From a virus: DNA of 25,330 nucleotides. The position numbers were made by a program, and so were the translations under genes. Below the pieces are notes generated by a model. The model was not told where the DNA came from, searched no databases, and saw only the letters and a program-made list of their open reading frames with translations. Location: the IMG/VR virus record IMGVR_UViG_3300001815_000003, positions 1-25,330 of that record, one strand, 5' to 3'. Shown piece by piece: positions 6,786-13,381 of this stretch (position 1 is its first letter; each line of letters starts with the position of its first letter).

Positions 6786-6804
6786 TGTGATGCGCGCGGT
6801 AGCG

Positions 6805-6831
6805 ATGCCGCGCGCTATTCGCGCGGGGCAT
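6805..6831. repeat. GCGC hairpin family, copy 4
   Basis: Outer stem ATGCC/GGCAT, one G.G mismatch, inner stem CGCGC/GCGCG, loop TATTC. The outer stem has A-T pairs, so its pairing is not just a result of GC-rich composition. Confidence 0.7.
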
Positions 6832-7224
6832 GGCCGAACCATGCCGCACTGAAGGGCGGGCAAGGAGCGGCTGGAGCTGGGAGCCGCCACCAATGAGAGC
6901 AGCCGCCGTTTAGGCACAACGCACTTATGCACTGGCGCGGTTGTTGCCGCTGGGGCTAGCTATTAAGCCCAAAGCTTGCAAGAACCGTGACAGTGTATAA
7001 GTGCTCTTTTCCAAGCCTGTGGGAAGGCCACCATGCGCAAGCATCGAGCGGGGGCGGTTGGCCTTGCCCGCGACGAGCGCCACCCGGAGCGCGTGTGAGG
7101 GAGCGCCGGAGCTGGCCGAGGAACGAGGCGAGCGGAGGCCGACCGAGCCGCGCGGAGTGGTGGCCGAGGAGCGGGCTTCCGAACCTGACCGAACCAACTT
7201 AGCGCGCGTGCTGGAGCGCTGGAG

Positions 7225-7251
7225 CCTGGGGCGCGTTGTTTGCGCGCCAGG
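7225..7251. repeat. GCGC hairpin family, copy 5 (diverged)
   Basis: Outer stem CCTGG/CCAGG, G.G mismatch, inner stem GCGC/GCGC, 7-base loop GTTGTTT. Same architecture as copies 2-4 with a different outer stem. Confidence 0.6.
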
Positions 7252-7471
7252 CGGAAGCGCGGAAGCGCCGCGCGGTGCTGGGGTCGTGCGCCAAGCCTGG
7301 GAGCTGCCGCCCTTGCGCCGACGAGTCCCGCCCGGAGCGCGAGTGGTGGAGTGCCGTAGGCGTGCGAGGAACGAGCAGGCCGGAGGCACGGAACCGCCGC
7401 GCGGAGTGGCGGGCGAGGAGGCGCGCTGCGAGCCAGACGGGCCGAATGAGCGCGCGTGCAGGGCGGAGGAG

Positions 7472-7500
7472 CGCGGGGGCGCTGCGTTTGCGCGCCCGTG
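7472..7500. repeat. GCGC hairpin family, copy 6 (diverged)
   Basis: Outer stem CGCGGG/CCCGTG with one G-T wobble, G.G mismatch, inner stem GCGC/GCGC, 7-base loop TGCGTTT. Confidence 0.55.
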
Positions 7501-7664
7501 CGGGGGAGCCCTGCGCCGCGCGGTGCTCGAGGTCGAGAGGGGCGCTTGACCGTGGCGCGGCCCGCGCGGCAGGAAGCCGCGCCGGACACCCCAGGGACGG
7601 CCGGAGGTCGGGGAGTCTGCCGAGGGTCGGGGTCGGCCACCAGAGCCCTGCAGCACTACCACGA

Positions 7665-7715
7665 CCGCCGATCCGATGCCCTGCGAACGGGAGTGAGCAG
7701 GGCATCGGGAGGCGG
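7665..7715. repeat. Long hairpin with perfect 12-bp stem
   Basis: CCGATGCCCTGC (7673-7684) and GCAGGGCATCGG (7697-7708) are exact reverse complements around a 12-base loop. CCGCC (7665-7669) and GGCGG (7711-7715) extend the stem past a small internal loop. There is no T tract on either side, so a simple Rho-independent terminator is unlikely. It lies about 100 bases beyond the stop of the 57-residue acidic gene and could stabilise the 3' end of its mRNA or be part of a structured RNA or DNA site. Confidence 0.7.
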
Positions 7716-7813
7716 CCTAGTGAAGCCGGAGTCGGCCAAAAAAGCCCGCAGCAACGGCGGACCCTGGCGTCGAGGGGAAGGAAAGCCCGAGCCTTGCGGC
7801 CCGGGCGACCTGC

Positions 7814-7987
7814 CTAGAAGGGGATATCCCCCTCATCGATATCTAGCTGGGCGGTGATCCATTCCTTGAAGTCTTCCCCGTCCAAAAGATCCCAAGAGTC
7901 CTCAAGCCACTCCGCCCGGTCGTAGCGTTCTGCAAACTCCGGGCAATTCTCCCGCGCGCTGTCGTGGTGGTGCTGAAGTTGGTCCAT
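7814..7987 (-). CDS. Small acidic protein with SSB-like C-terminal tail (57 aa)
   Basis: The ATG at 7987 has GGAGG six bases upstream, and the frame is open to a TAG at 7814. The product has 18 Asp/Glu against 4 Arg/Lys (net about -14), three tryptophans (27, 32, 43) and an N-terminal HHH. It ends DIDEGDIPF; the element's own SSB ends FDDDIPF, and the acidic-DIPF peptide is the part of SSB that docks RecO, RecG, PriA, RecQ and exonuclease I. Composition and codon choice differ sharply from the surrounding non-coding DNA, which supports a real gene. Likely a mimic of the SSB tail that recruits or titrates SSB-binding enzymes; a DNA-mimic role is an alternative. It stands alone in the 4.6-kb non-coding region. 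I know of no named family. Confidence 0.8.
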   Translation of the reverse strand: MDQLQHHHDSARENCPEFAERYDRAEWLEDSWDLLDGEDFKEWITAQLDIDEGDIPF

Positions 7988-10131
7988 GTGAGCCTCCGCT
8001 TGGTTGCTGCGACGGCCGATCCGCCGCGTCCCGTTCTGGGCAGCGAATCACGGATTGTGCTGTCAAGGCCGGGGCCACGTCCGTTCGTCGGGCGCGCACT
8101 GAGCGGGCGGATAAGAGCGGGAGCGCTTGACCCGGCGCGCGGACTTGCTGGAAGCCAAGAGCGCGCCCGACGAACGGATGGGGTGGCCTTGACCGCTCAA
8201 TCCGTGTCGCTACCCTGGGAGGGCGCGGTGGACGGCCAACTAACCAGCGCCAGGAGGGCGCGATTTGGCCATGGATGGCCCTCCGAGCCGGAGGCGAGTT
8301 TCGAATGCGACGGCTGGCGTGCGCGGCAGGACGCCGCGCTCGACAAACCAGGGATGGCGCAGCGATTCGGTAGCGCGCCCGGAGCGTTAGCGGAGCGCTG
8401 CGTGCGGTAGCCGGGTTCCCCCTCGGGGGTGGCGGCCGCCGGCACGCGGAAAGCCGCGCGGTGCTTGAGGTCGAGCGCGGAGGAGCGGGGCGAGACGGAC
8501 TCGCGAGCCGGGGGCCGCCGGGGGGTCAAAGTCGGCCGTGACGCTGCGGAGGGTCTTCGTGCGCTGCTGCTGGAGTTGGCGGTCGAGTGCGGGGCTGGGA
8601 GCGCACGATGGCCCGGAGCAGCGGCACACAATGCCTTCTGCGTCGAGCGGGCGGACAAGTCTCAAACCAACAGGACGCTCAGGATGGAGGGGGGCTCTCA
8701 GTGGGTACTCTTTGCTCTCGCGAAGCAAAGTGGCTTGGGATCGGTGCGGTGTTTGAGTCGTGACGAGCAAGTCACCAAGGATCGCGAAGGAGAGCAGGCG
8801 CGTCCTTGATGGTCGAGCGCTGATTGCGATGTGGGAAATCGGCGAGAGTCTTTTCGGGATTGGTCGCGGGTTGGGCGTCGTGCTGGCGGGTCTGATTCAC
8901 GGATGAGCGGTCGAGGCAGGGGAGTCGAGCCGGATCTTGTTCCAGAGTCTTTCCAGGGGGCTCGGTCGGCTGCGCTGGTCTGGTTCTGGGAGCCACAGGA
9001 GCAGCGGCAAGCGCGGGCTGGGGCGTCGCTAGATTTGCATCGCCAAGGTCGGCAGTTGGCGTCGAGCGCGAAGGGTTGGCGTCTCTGGAGTCTTTCTGAG
9101 GGCTGGCGAGATCGAGCAAGGTCTGTTTCAGGGGCGGCGGTGGTGGGATGTCCCTGGGCGTCGCCGGGCAAGCAGGGGTGCCGGATAGGGTGTCTTGAGA
9201 GCAGCCGCAAGGGCGGTCAGCTGGTTGCGAGTCTCTTTCAGTGCTGGCGGTTCCTCTGGGCGGTTCTTTTTCCAAAGTCTTTCCGGTTGATTGCTCCGTG
9301 ATCGCAACCACGGAGGACGAGAGATCGGCGGGCAGCATCAGGGCAGGATCAGACGGCAGGGTGGGCGTCGAGGGAAGCAGGGCGGGCGGAGCCGGTGCCG
9401 GGATGGGAGGCGAGCCCGAATGCTCGGGAAGTCGAGCCGGCGGGCTGGGAGGTCGAGCTACCAGGAGTCGAGGTCGCGGTGCCGGCGGGCGTCTCCTCGC
9501 GCAGAACTGAGGAGGAACAGGGATGTCGGCGCGGGACGTCGAGCAGGGCAGCGGGCTAGGGCGTCGGCTGGGATGGCGGGTGCGGTGCAGGGTGCGAGGG
9601 CAAGCCGGGTCGAGCAGCAGGTGCCGGAGGTGGGACGTCGCGAGGGGAAGGCTGAGGGGCCAGCTTCGTCGGTTGGTCACTCCTCGCGCTGTTCATTCCT
9701 CACGCTGGCAGGGCGGAGGTCGAGCGGGAGCTGGGGGGAAGCCGGGGCCGAGCTGGTCAGGGCAGCGGCGGCGGGAAGGTCAGCGCGATACTAGGATGTC
9801 GGGCGGATGGTCGTCAAGGGCTGGTAGTCGAGCGGGCATCGAGAGCAGCGAGGTGCTGGTCGTGATCGAGGTCGAGCAGCCGGGGAGTTGCGGGCATTCC
9901 TGGGAGGTCATCTTCTGGGGCGATCCAAAAAAGGTCGGGGTGGCGCGAGTTGTTGAGGTGGGTGTGGGGACTGGTGATGAGTCGGGGCGGGTTGTCCTTG
10001 GGGGCGGATGCGATGGGGGTCCGGTAATCGAAAACAGCGCGGGGGTGGTCGGGCGGGCTGAATCCAGGGGCTCCCAGGTGCGTGGGCCCGCGGGCGCAGG
10101 TGGGCGGGCGTACGCATGCATGTGAGCATAT
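7988..10131. other. Non-coding, repeat-rich region with GTCGAG motifs
   Basis: No convincing gene. GTCGAG occurs about thirteen times between 8812 and 9876 (for example 8812, 8910, 9061, 9366, 9431, 9538, 9720, 9827, 9871), in all three codon phases, so it is a DNA-level motif and not a protein repeat. A second motif, GAGTCTTTC and variants, recurs at about 8846, 8945, 9088, 9229 and 9275, also in more than one phase. The plus strand is strongly G-rich over C. Long open frames here give Pro/Thr- or Gly/Val-rich low-complexity products. Confidence 0.6.
8049..8206. repeat. Large imperfect inverted repeat (49/46-base arms)
   Basis: Arms 8049-8097 and 8161-8206 are reverse complements over most of their length, including an unbroken 18-base block next to the 63-base loop and a CCTTGAC plus CAATCCGTG block at the outer ends. 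Each arm thus carries a TTGAC box pointing outward. It lies just upstream of the 57-residue acidic gene. Possible roles are a binding site for a dimeric protein, divergent promoter halves or a cruciform; the sequence does not decide. Confidence 0.65.
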
Positions 10132-10160
10132 GTATTAGTTCTAGTTCAGTTTTAACTCAA
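10132..10160 (-). promoter_or_regulatory. Leftward sigma70-like promoter in non-coding DNA
   Basis: On the minus strand TTGAGT (10155-10160) and TAATAC (10132-10137) are separated by exactly 17 bases, in a small AT-rich island in otherwise GC-rich sequence. Transcription would start near 10125 and enter the GTCGAG-repeat region, where no credible gene starts for 2 kb. It could drive a non-coding RNA or reach the small acidic gene at 7987. Confidence 0.55.
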
Positions 10161-10339
10161 AATCAGCTTTTCCTAAGTAGTTGCCGCGAGGATGGGCGTG
10201 CTCGATCTCGATCTGTTCAGCTGATGTTCACAGAATTGGCAGAGCAGGTGCAGGGGGCGCGGCGCGGGTGGGGGTCGGGTGATCGGTTGTTGGGTGGTTG
10301 CTGTTGGTCGGTGGTCAGGTCGTTGGTCAGTTCTGGTCA

Positions 10340-10447
10340 GTTGGTTGATGGGGTGTTGGGTGTTGGATGGTGGGTGGTGGTGTGGTGGTTGGGGGTTGGT
10401 GGTCTGGTGGTTGGTGGTTGATGGTGTGGTGGTTGGTGGTTGGTTGG
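10340..10447. repeat. G/T-only low-complexity tract
   Basis: By my count about 104 of 108 bases are G or T on the plus strand (exceptions: A at 10348, 10367, 10421 and C at 10404), built from GGTGG and GGTT variants. Runs of GGG and GG spaced by T suggest G-quadruplex potential. Flanking sequence from about 10256 is also G/T-biased. Frames through it give only Pro/Thr/His- or Val/Gly/Trp-rich products. Confidence 0.75.
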
Positions 10448-10504
10448 CCAGCCGGGCGGAGTCAGGCGGTTGGGGTTGGCCCGAAAAGATCGGGGTGGTT
10501 CTGG

Positions 10505-10690
10505 TTGGTATGGTCTGTTTGTGATGGTCCAAAATTGGGATAAAAGCATAACGGAATATTCAAAAAATGACTCCTAAACAATCCATAAGTAATCAATCAT
10601 CATTCATCCCATAGATTGATCTATAAATGGGTTTCGGATTCGTCACAGTTTTCCATTGGTCGGATTTTGGTATTGAAAGGTCCGCGTTCG
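10505..10690. other. AT-rich intergenic island with palindrome
   Basis: This is one of the few AT-rich stretches on the circle. It contains the palindrome ATAGAT-TG-ATCTAT at 10611-10624. No gene is seen. It could be an easily melted segment or an upstream control region of the rightward cassette. Confidence 0.45.
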
Positions 10691-10765
10691 TTCCCGCTCC
10701 GGGTTCGGAGCTTAGCTTGTGCTCAGAGATCGATCTGGTGGCTGGCGCTTGGCTCGCGCTCAGTT

Positions 10766-10827
10766 CGCGCTTGCTGCGCACTCGGGAGCGGCGGACGGGC
10801 TCGGTTGGGCGCGCTTGCTGCGCACTC
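10766..10827. repeat. 18-bp direct repeat upstream of the rightward promoter
   Basis: CGCGCTTGCTGCGCACTC occurs at 10766-10783 and again at 10810-10827, 44 bases apart, that is about four helical turns. Each copy contains a GCGC-TTGCT-GCGC mini-palindrome. The spacing, ending about 47 bases before the promoter -35 box, is suggestive of activator sites. Confidence 0.55.
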
Positions 10828-10873
10828 TGGATGCAGCGCCGTGGTCGTGCTGCTGTAGATCGTCAACTGCGCC

Positions 10874-10904
10874 TTGACGCGAAACGAATGGTGTGGTCTA
10901 GACT
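10874..10904 (+). promoter_or_regulatory. Rightward promoter of the structural cassette
   Basis: TTGACG (10874-10879) is followed after 17 bases by TCTAGA (10897-10902), or after 19 by TAGACT (10899-10904). A strong GAAGGAG ribosome site follows at 10923-10929, and the ATG is at 10937. The combination suggests a well-expressed gene. No TATAGC operator is present, so this cassette may not be under the same repressor. Confidence 0.6.
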
Positions 10905-10936
10905 ATGGGGACATTCATAAATGAAGGAGATTACTG

Positions 10937-11485
10937 ATGGCACGGGTTAAGGGGCCGCTTTTCTCGATGGAAGCCTCGGGCGCTTACGGTGGCGCTCTGG
11001 TTTTCGCTCAACGCATGGGCAAGCCTGTTGTGCGCAAGCTCGTGACGCCTTCCAATCCGAACGCGGCAAGCCAAGAGACCAGCCGCAACCGGGTTCGCGT
11101 CTTCGGTGCGATTCAACGTTTCCTAAACCAAACCGCGCTTGTGGCGTCGGGCCAGACCGACACTGACAAGACCCGGATTGGCGCTGTCTGTCCGTCTGGC
11201 CAGCGCTGGAACTCCTACATCGTCGATCAGGGCGTCGGCTCTGGCGGTGTGAACTACACTGCTGCGGTCGCGGCTTGGGATTTGCTCGACGGGACTGCTC
11301 AAGGCGCTTGGGACACTGCGGCGGGCGCGCTGACTCCCGCGATCAATACCGTGAAGCAGACCGAGGCCGGCGGCGGTGAAATCACCCCGATGGAAGCTGG
11401 CAAGGTCTGGTTTATCGCGCAATACACTCTCTATCTGATGGGCTTAGCGCCGGTGCCGGGTGCTACTCCTCCTACCTATTCGTAA
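10937..11485 (+). CDS. Putative major virion-type protein, GPLFS family paralogue 1 (182 aa)
   Basis: The protein begins MARVKGPLFSMEASGAYGGALVF, followed by a VRKLVTPSNPN segment. N-termini of the type GPLFS..ASG.YGG..VF followed by NP(N/K) and AAQ motifs occur in small structural-looking proteins of phages and prophages; I know no assigned function. It is the only rightward gene besides the next one and the repressor, and has its own promoter, a strong ribosome site and its own terminator, which fits a high-copy product such as a coat or decoration protein. Related paralogues are at 11553, 12301 (minus) and 17335 (minus). There is no signal peptide; C-terminal residues about 150-182 are hydrophobic/Pro-rich. 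The virion role is inference. Confidence 0.75.
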   Translation: MARVKGPLFSMEASGAYGGALVFAQRMGKPVVRKLVTPSNPNAASQETSRNRVRVFGAIQRFLNQTALVASGQTDTDKTRIGAVCPSGQRWNSYIVDQGVGSGGVNYTAAVAAWDLLDGTAQGAWDTAAGALTPAINTVKQTEAGGGEITPMEAGKVWFIAQYTLYLMGLAPVPGATPPTYS

Positions 11486-11508
11486 GCGGGGCAGGCATGG
11501 AGCCATTG

Positions 11509-11535
11509 AGAGCCGGGCAACCCCCGGCTCTTTTT
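11509..11535 (+). terminator. Rho-independent terminator between the two rightward genes
   Basis: AGAGCCGGG (11509-11517) and CCCGGCTCT (11523-11531) form a perfect 9-bp stem with a 5-base loop, followed by a run of T to 11535. It lies 24 bases after the stop of the first gene and just before the ribosome site of the second. It would therefore act as an attenuator, making the first protein in excess over the second. Confidence 0.9.
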
Positions 11536-11552
11536 CGTTGTGGAGGTCAAAG

Positions 11553-11951
11553 ATGGCAAAAGTGAAAGGCCCGCTGATGAGCATGGAAGCCCACGGCACT
11601 TATGGGGGGCAGGTGCGTTTCCGTCGAGGTCCGGGCGGAGTTCACGTCTACACTGGAGGCGAGCCTCACAGCAAAGGGCCAAAGCGGGTCAGCGCTGCGC
11701 AGCAGGCCCAGCGTGACAGCTATCGGGCCGCTGTCGCGCAGTGGCGTGAGCTGTCGGAGTCGGCGCGGCTACTCTGGAGCCAGCGGGGGCGGGTGGCAGG
11801 ATTGACCGCCTACGCGGCTTTCCTGAGCTTCACGCTCGGGGGAGGGAGTCTGATCGTCGATGCGACCATGTACCCAAGCGAGGGTGTCTCGGTCGGGCTC
11901 GAGGCTGCGGTGCTGGTCGAAGATCCAGGCGAAATCGCTATCGTCTGGTGA
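11553..11951 (+). CDS. Structural-type protein, GPLFS family paralogue 2 (132 aa)
   Basis: I choose the ATG at 11553, six bases after GGAGG, because the N-terminus MAKVKGPLMSMEAHGTYGG then aligns with the gene before it; a longer frame starting at 11460 would read through the terminator. After a Gly-rich N-terminal half comes AAQQAQRDSYRAAVAQWREL, then SESARLLW and a hydrophobic TAYAAFLSF, the R..F/Y..A...W..LS...R..W pattern also seen in the minus-strand paralogues. The C-terminal 40 residues look beta-rich. Expression depends on read-through of the preceding terminator. It converges with the minus-strand operon with only five bases between the stops. Confidence 0.75.
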   Translation: MAKVKGPLMSMEAHGTYGGQVRFRRGPGGVHVYTGGEPHSKGPKRVSAAQQAQRDSYRAAVAQWRELSESARLLWSQRGRVAGLTAYAAFLSFTLGGGSLIVDATMYPSEGVSVGLEAAVLVEDPGEIAIVW

Positions 11952-11956
11952 GTTGA

Positions 11957-12301
11957 TCAGGGGTGGCTCTTGAGCCATTCCGAAATGAACAGGTTGTACC
12001 CTGTCCGGGAGGCTCTCTTAGCGCGCCGGATCCAAGGCGCGCGTTCTTCCGCGCTCATTCCCTGCCAGGCGGATACCGCATCCTGAAAGCGCGAGCGTCG
12101 AGCTACCTGGGCGTGACTCATTGCGTCTTGAATGGTGGCGCTTTGCCTGCGTACCTGAAGCTGGCGATTCCCCTCAACCCTGCCGTTCCCCAGGCCGATC
12201 CGCACGCGCTGAATGACGATGGTCGTTGGGTTTCCCTCGGTGTCGGTGGTGCCGAGCTTTCCTCGGATTTCCAAGCCTATTTGTGGCGCAGTGTTTGGCA
12301 T
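11957..12301 (-). CDS. Structural-type protein, GPLFS family paralogue 4 (114 aa)
   Basis: The C-terminal half matches the other paralogues: RSRFQDAVSAWQGMS, then AEERAPWIRRAKRASRTGYNLFISEWL. The N-terminal half has diverged but keeps a G..I.GKLG and VIQRVR beta pattern. The ATG at 12301 lies six bases after the TAA of the preceding gene; the ribosome site is weak, so translational coupling is likely. It is the last gene of the long leftward operon. Confidence 0.75.
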   Translation of the reverse strand: MPNTAPQIGLEIRGKLGTTDTEGNPTTIVIQRVRIGLGNGRVEGNRQLQVRRQSATIQDAMSHAQVARRSRFQDAVSAWQGMSAEERAPWIRRAKRASRTGYNLFISEWLKSHP

Positions 12302-12307
12302 CGTGGG

Positions 12308-13267
12308 TTACCAACTGTTTGTGACGAATGTCACTTGAAGATCGGCCGAGCAGTTCGCCCATAAACAGGTCGCGTGGTAGCGCCCGAAGGTGGCCATGGC
12401 CGATACATTGAGGCGAACAATGGGCCGGCGGCGCGAGAACGGCCGCTTGCGCAGAGCGGTCAGGTTGATCAACCAGTCGAACGAGACGGAATGGGACCAA
12501 GGCGAGGACTCAACCGGAACCGCCAAGTCGCGTTGGACGAGGGTTCGGTAGGCATATGGCATCGGCTTGATGGCCGGCTCGAATGGTGCCGCGTCTTCGC
12601 CGAATGACGCGCCGATTGCTGGGGCGAACCAAGTGACAGCGCCAAACCGAGAGGAGTCGGCTTGGATGGTGCCGGTCAGGTGGACAAGAAGCGGGCGAAA
12701 GCTGTCGGGCTGAAACAAGCTCGACAGGTCGTAGTAGAGCGCGCGCTGGCGAAACTCGGTGTCTCTAAACCAACCATCGCCATCAATGCCCGCGGTCCAG
12801 CCTGGTCGTTGGCCGCTGGGGCTCGGGTCGTAGTCGGACGAGGCGACGATGCTCGGGAAGCTGCACCACGTTGGTTTGATCTCGGCTGGGTCGTAGGGGT
12901 TGCTCGCGCGGTCGAAGTCGCGGACATGGGTTGGGTAACAGGTCTCGATCAGGTCTCGATCAGGGGTGTAGGTAACGAACTCGTCGCTACTGAAGTTGCG
13001 CGCAGTCAGCGCGGCAAGCATCTCGGCGCGGTAATTGGCTTTGAAGGCGCGGCTCCATCGACTGTACCGCTGTTCCGAGAAGTGACGCGCGACGGCTTGC
13101 ATGTCGAAAGGGCGCGGGTAGGATGGGCCAGGAGCGGGGCGGCGGTTCAGCAGTGGATGGCCGGCGGCGCTGTCGTAGGGCTTCCCTGGCACGTTGTTGA
13201 CTTTCAGAACTTGCGCCAGTGCATTTTCGACTTCTGGCGTGGGTGAGTAACCGGAGATCCTAGCCAT
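12308..13267 (-). CDS. Hypothetical structural-type protein (319 aa)
   Basis: I place the start at the ATG at 13267 (MARISGYSP), about 11 bases after AAGGA; an upstream TTG at 13294 is also open. The sequence is rich in aromatic, Pro and Ser residues, without long helices or coiled coils, and its second half alternates hydrophobic residues as in beta-sheet proteins (RPLLVHLTGTI, GAVTWFAPAIG, YHATCLWANC). It lies downstream of the glycosyltransferase and fibre-like genes. It is the best-sized candidate for a capsid or tail shell protein on this circle, but I see no recognisable fold signature and do not assign one. Confidence 0.7.
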   Translation of the reverse strand: MARISGYSPTPEVENALAQVLKVNNVPGKPYDSAAGHPLLNRRPAPGPSYPRPFDMQAVARHFSEQRYSRWSRAFKANYRAEMLAALTARNFSSDEFVTYTPDRDLIETCYPTHVRDFDRASNPYDPAEIKPTWCSFPSIVASSDYDPSPSGQRPGWTAGIDGDGWFRDTEFRQRALYYDLSSLFQPDSFRPLLVHLTGTIQADSSRFGAVTWFAPAIGASFGEDAAPFEPAIKPMPYAYRTLVQRDLAVPVESSPWSHSVSFDWLINLTALRKRPFSRRRPIVRLNVSAMATFGRYHATCLWANCSADLQVTFVTNSW

Positions 13268-13381
13268 GGTGCGAGTGGTCCTTGAGCCTTGCAATCATCC
13301 GTCGATTCGGCCCTGGTGCCTGCTCTGGCGTTGGTGGAAGCGCTGGCGGCGCAAGCAGCGCGAGAGCAGGATGCGAAGGGG

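Larger units (their letters stand above)
6486..7664. other. Non-coding, hairpin-rich region
   Basis: I see no credible gene here. Frames open on both strands encode only Arg/Pro/Ala/Ser-rich, low-complexity products without good ribosome sites. The stretch is instead rich in GCGC palindromes (separate entries) and in partly duplicated sequence: about 7060-7280 and 7310-7540 share GACGAG...CGCCCGGAGCGCG, CCGCGCGGAGTGG and GCCGCGCGGTGCT in the same order. Confidence 0.7.

Noticed and set aside
6925-7662. 245-codon minus-strand frame and the overlapping 182-codon plus-strand frame (7001-7549)
   Set aside because: Both are Arg/Pro/Ala/Ser-rich in GC-rich palindromic DNA and share the same bases; neither has a convincing start.
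7820-7831. GGGGATATCCCC palindrome as an operator
   Set aside because: It falls inside the codons for the conserved-looking EGDIPF end of the 57-residue protein and is more simply explained by coding.
8710-8730. 7-bp stem hairpin CTTTGCT/AGCAAAG as a terminator
   Set aside because: No T tract follows on either strand and no gene ends nearby.
8772-9680. 302-codon minus-strand open frame with repeated KTLE-like segments
   Set aside because: The product is Pro/Thr/Ser-rich without a fold-like pattern, the repeated DNA motif occurs in more than one codon phase, and there is no good ribosome site.
9523-10125. 200-codon plus-strand frame with GGAGG seven bases before its ATG
   Set aside because: The ribosome site is good, but the product is Arg/Gly/Ser-rich and then Val/Gly-rich, as expected from G/T-biased DNA, and no promoter was seen. 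I would reconsider it if Ribo-seq or homologues supported it.
12941-12965. 11-bp tandem duplication CAGGTCTCGAT
   Set aside because: It lies in frame-compatible coding sequence of the 319-residue protein and is probably incidental.
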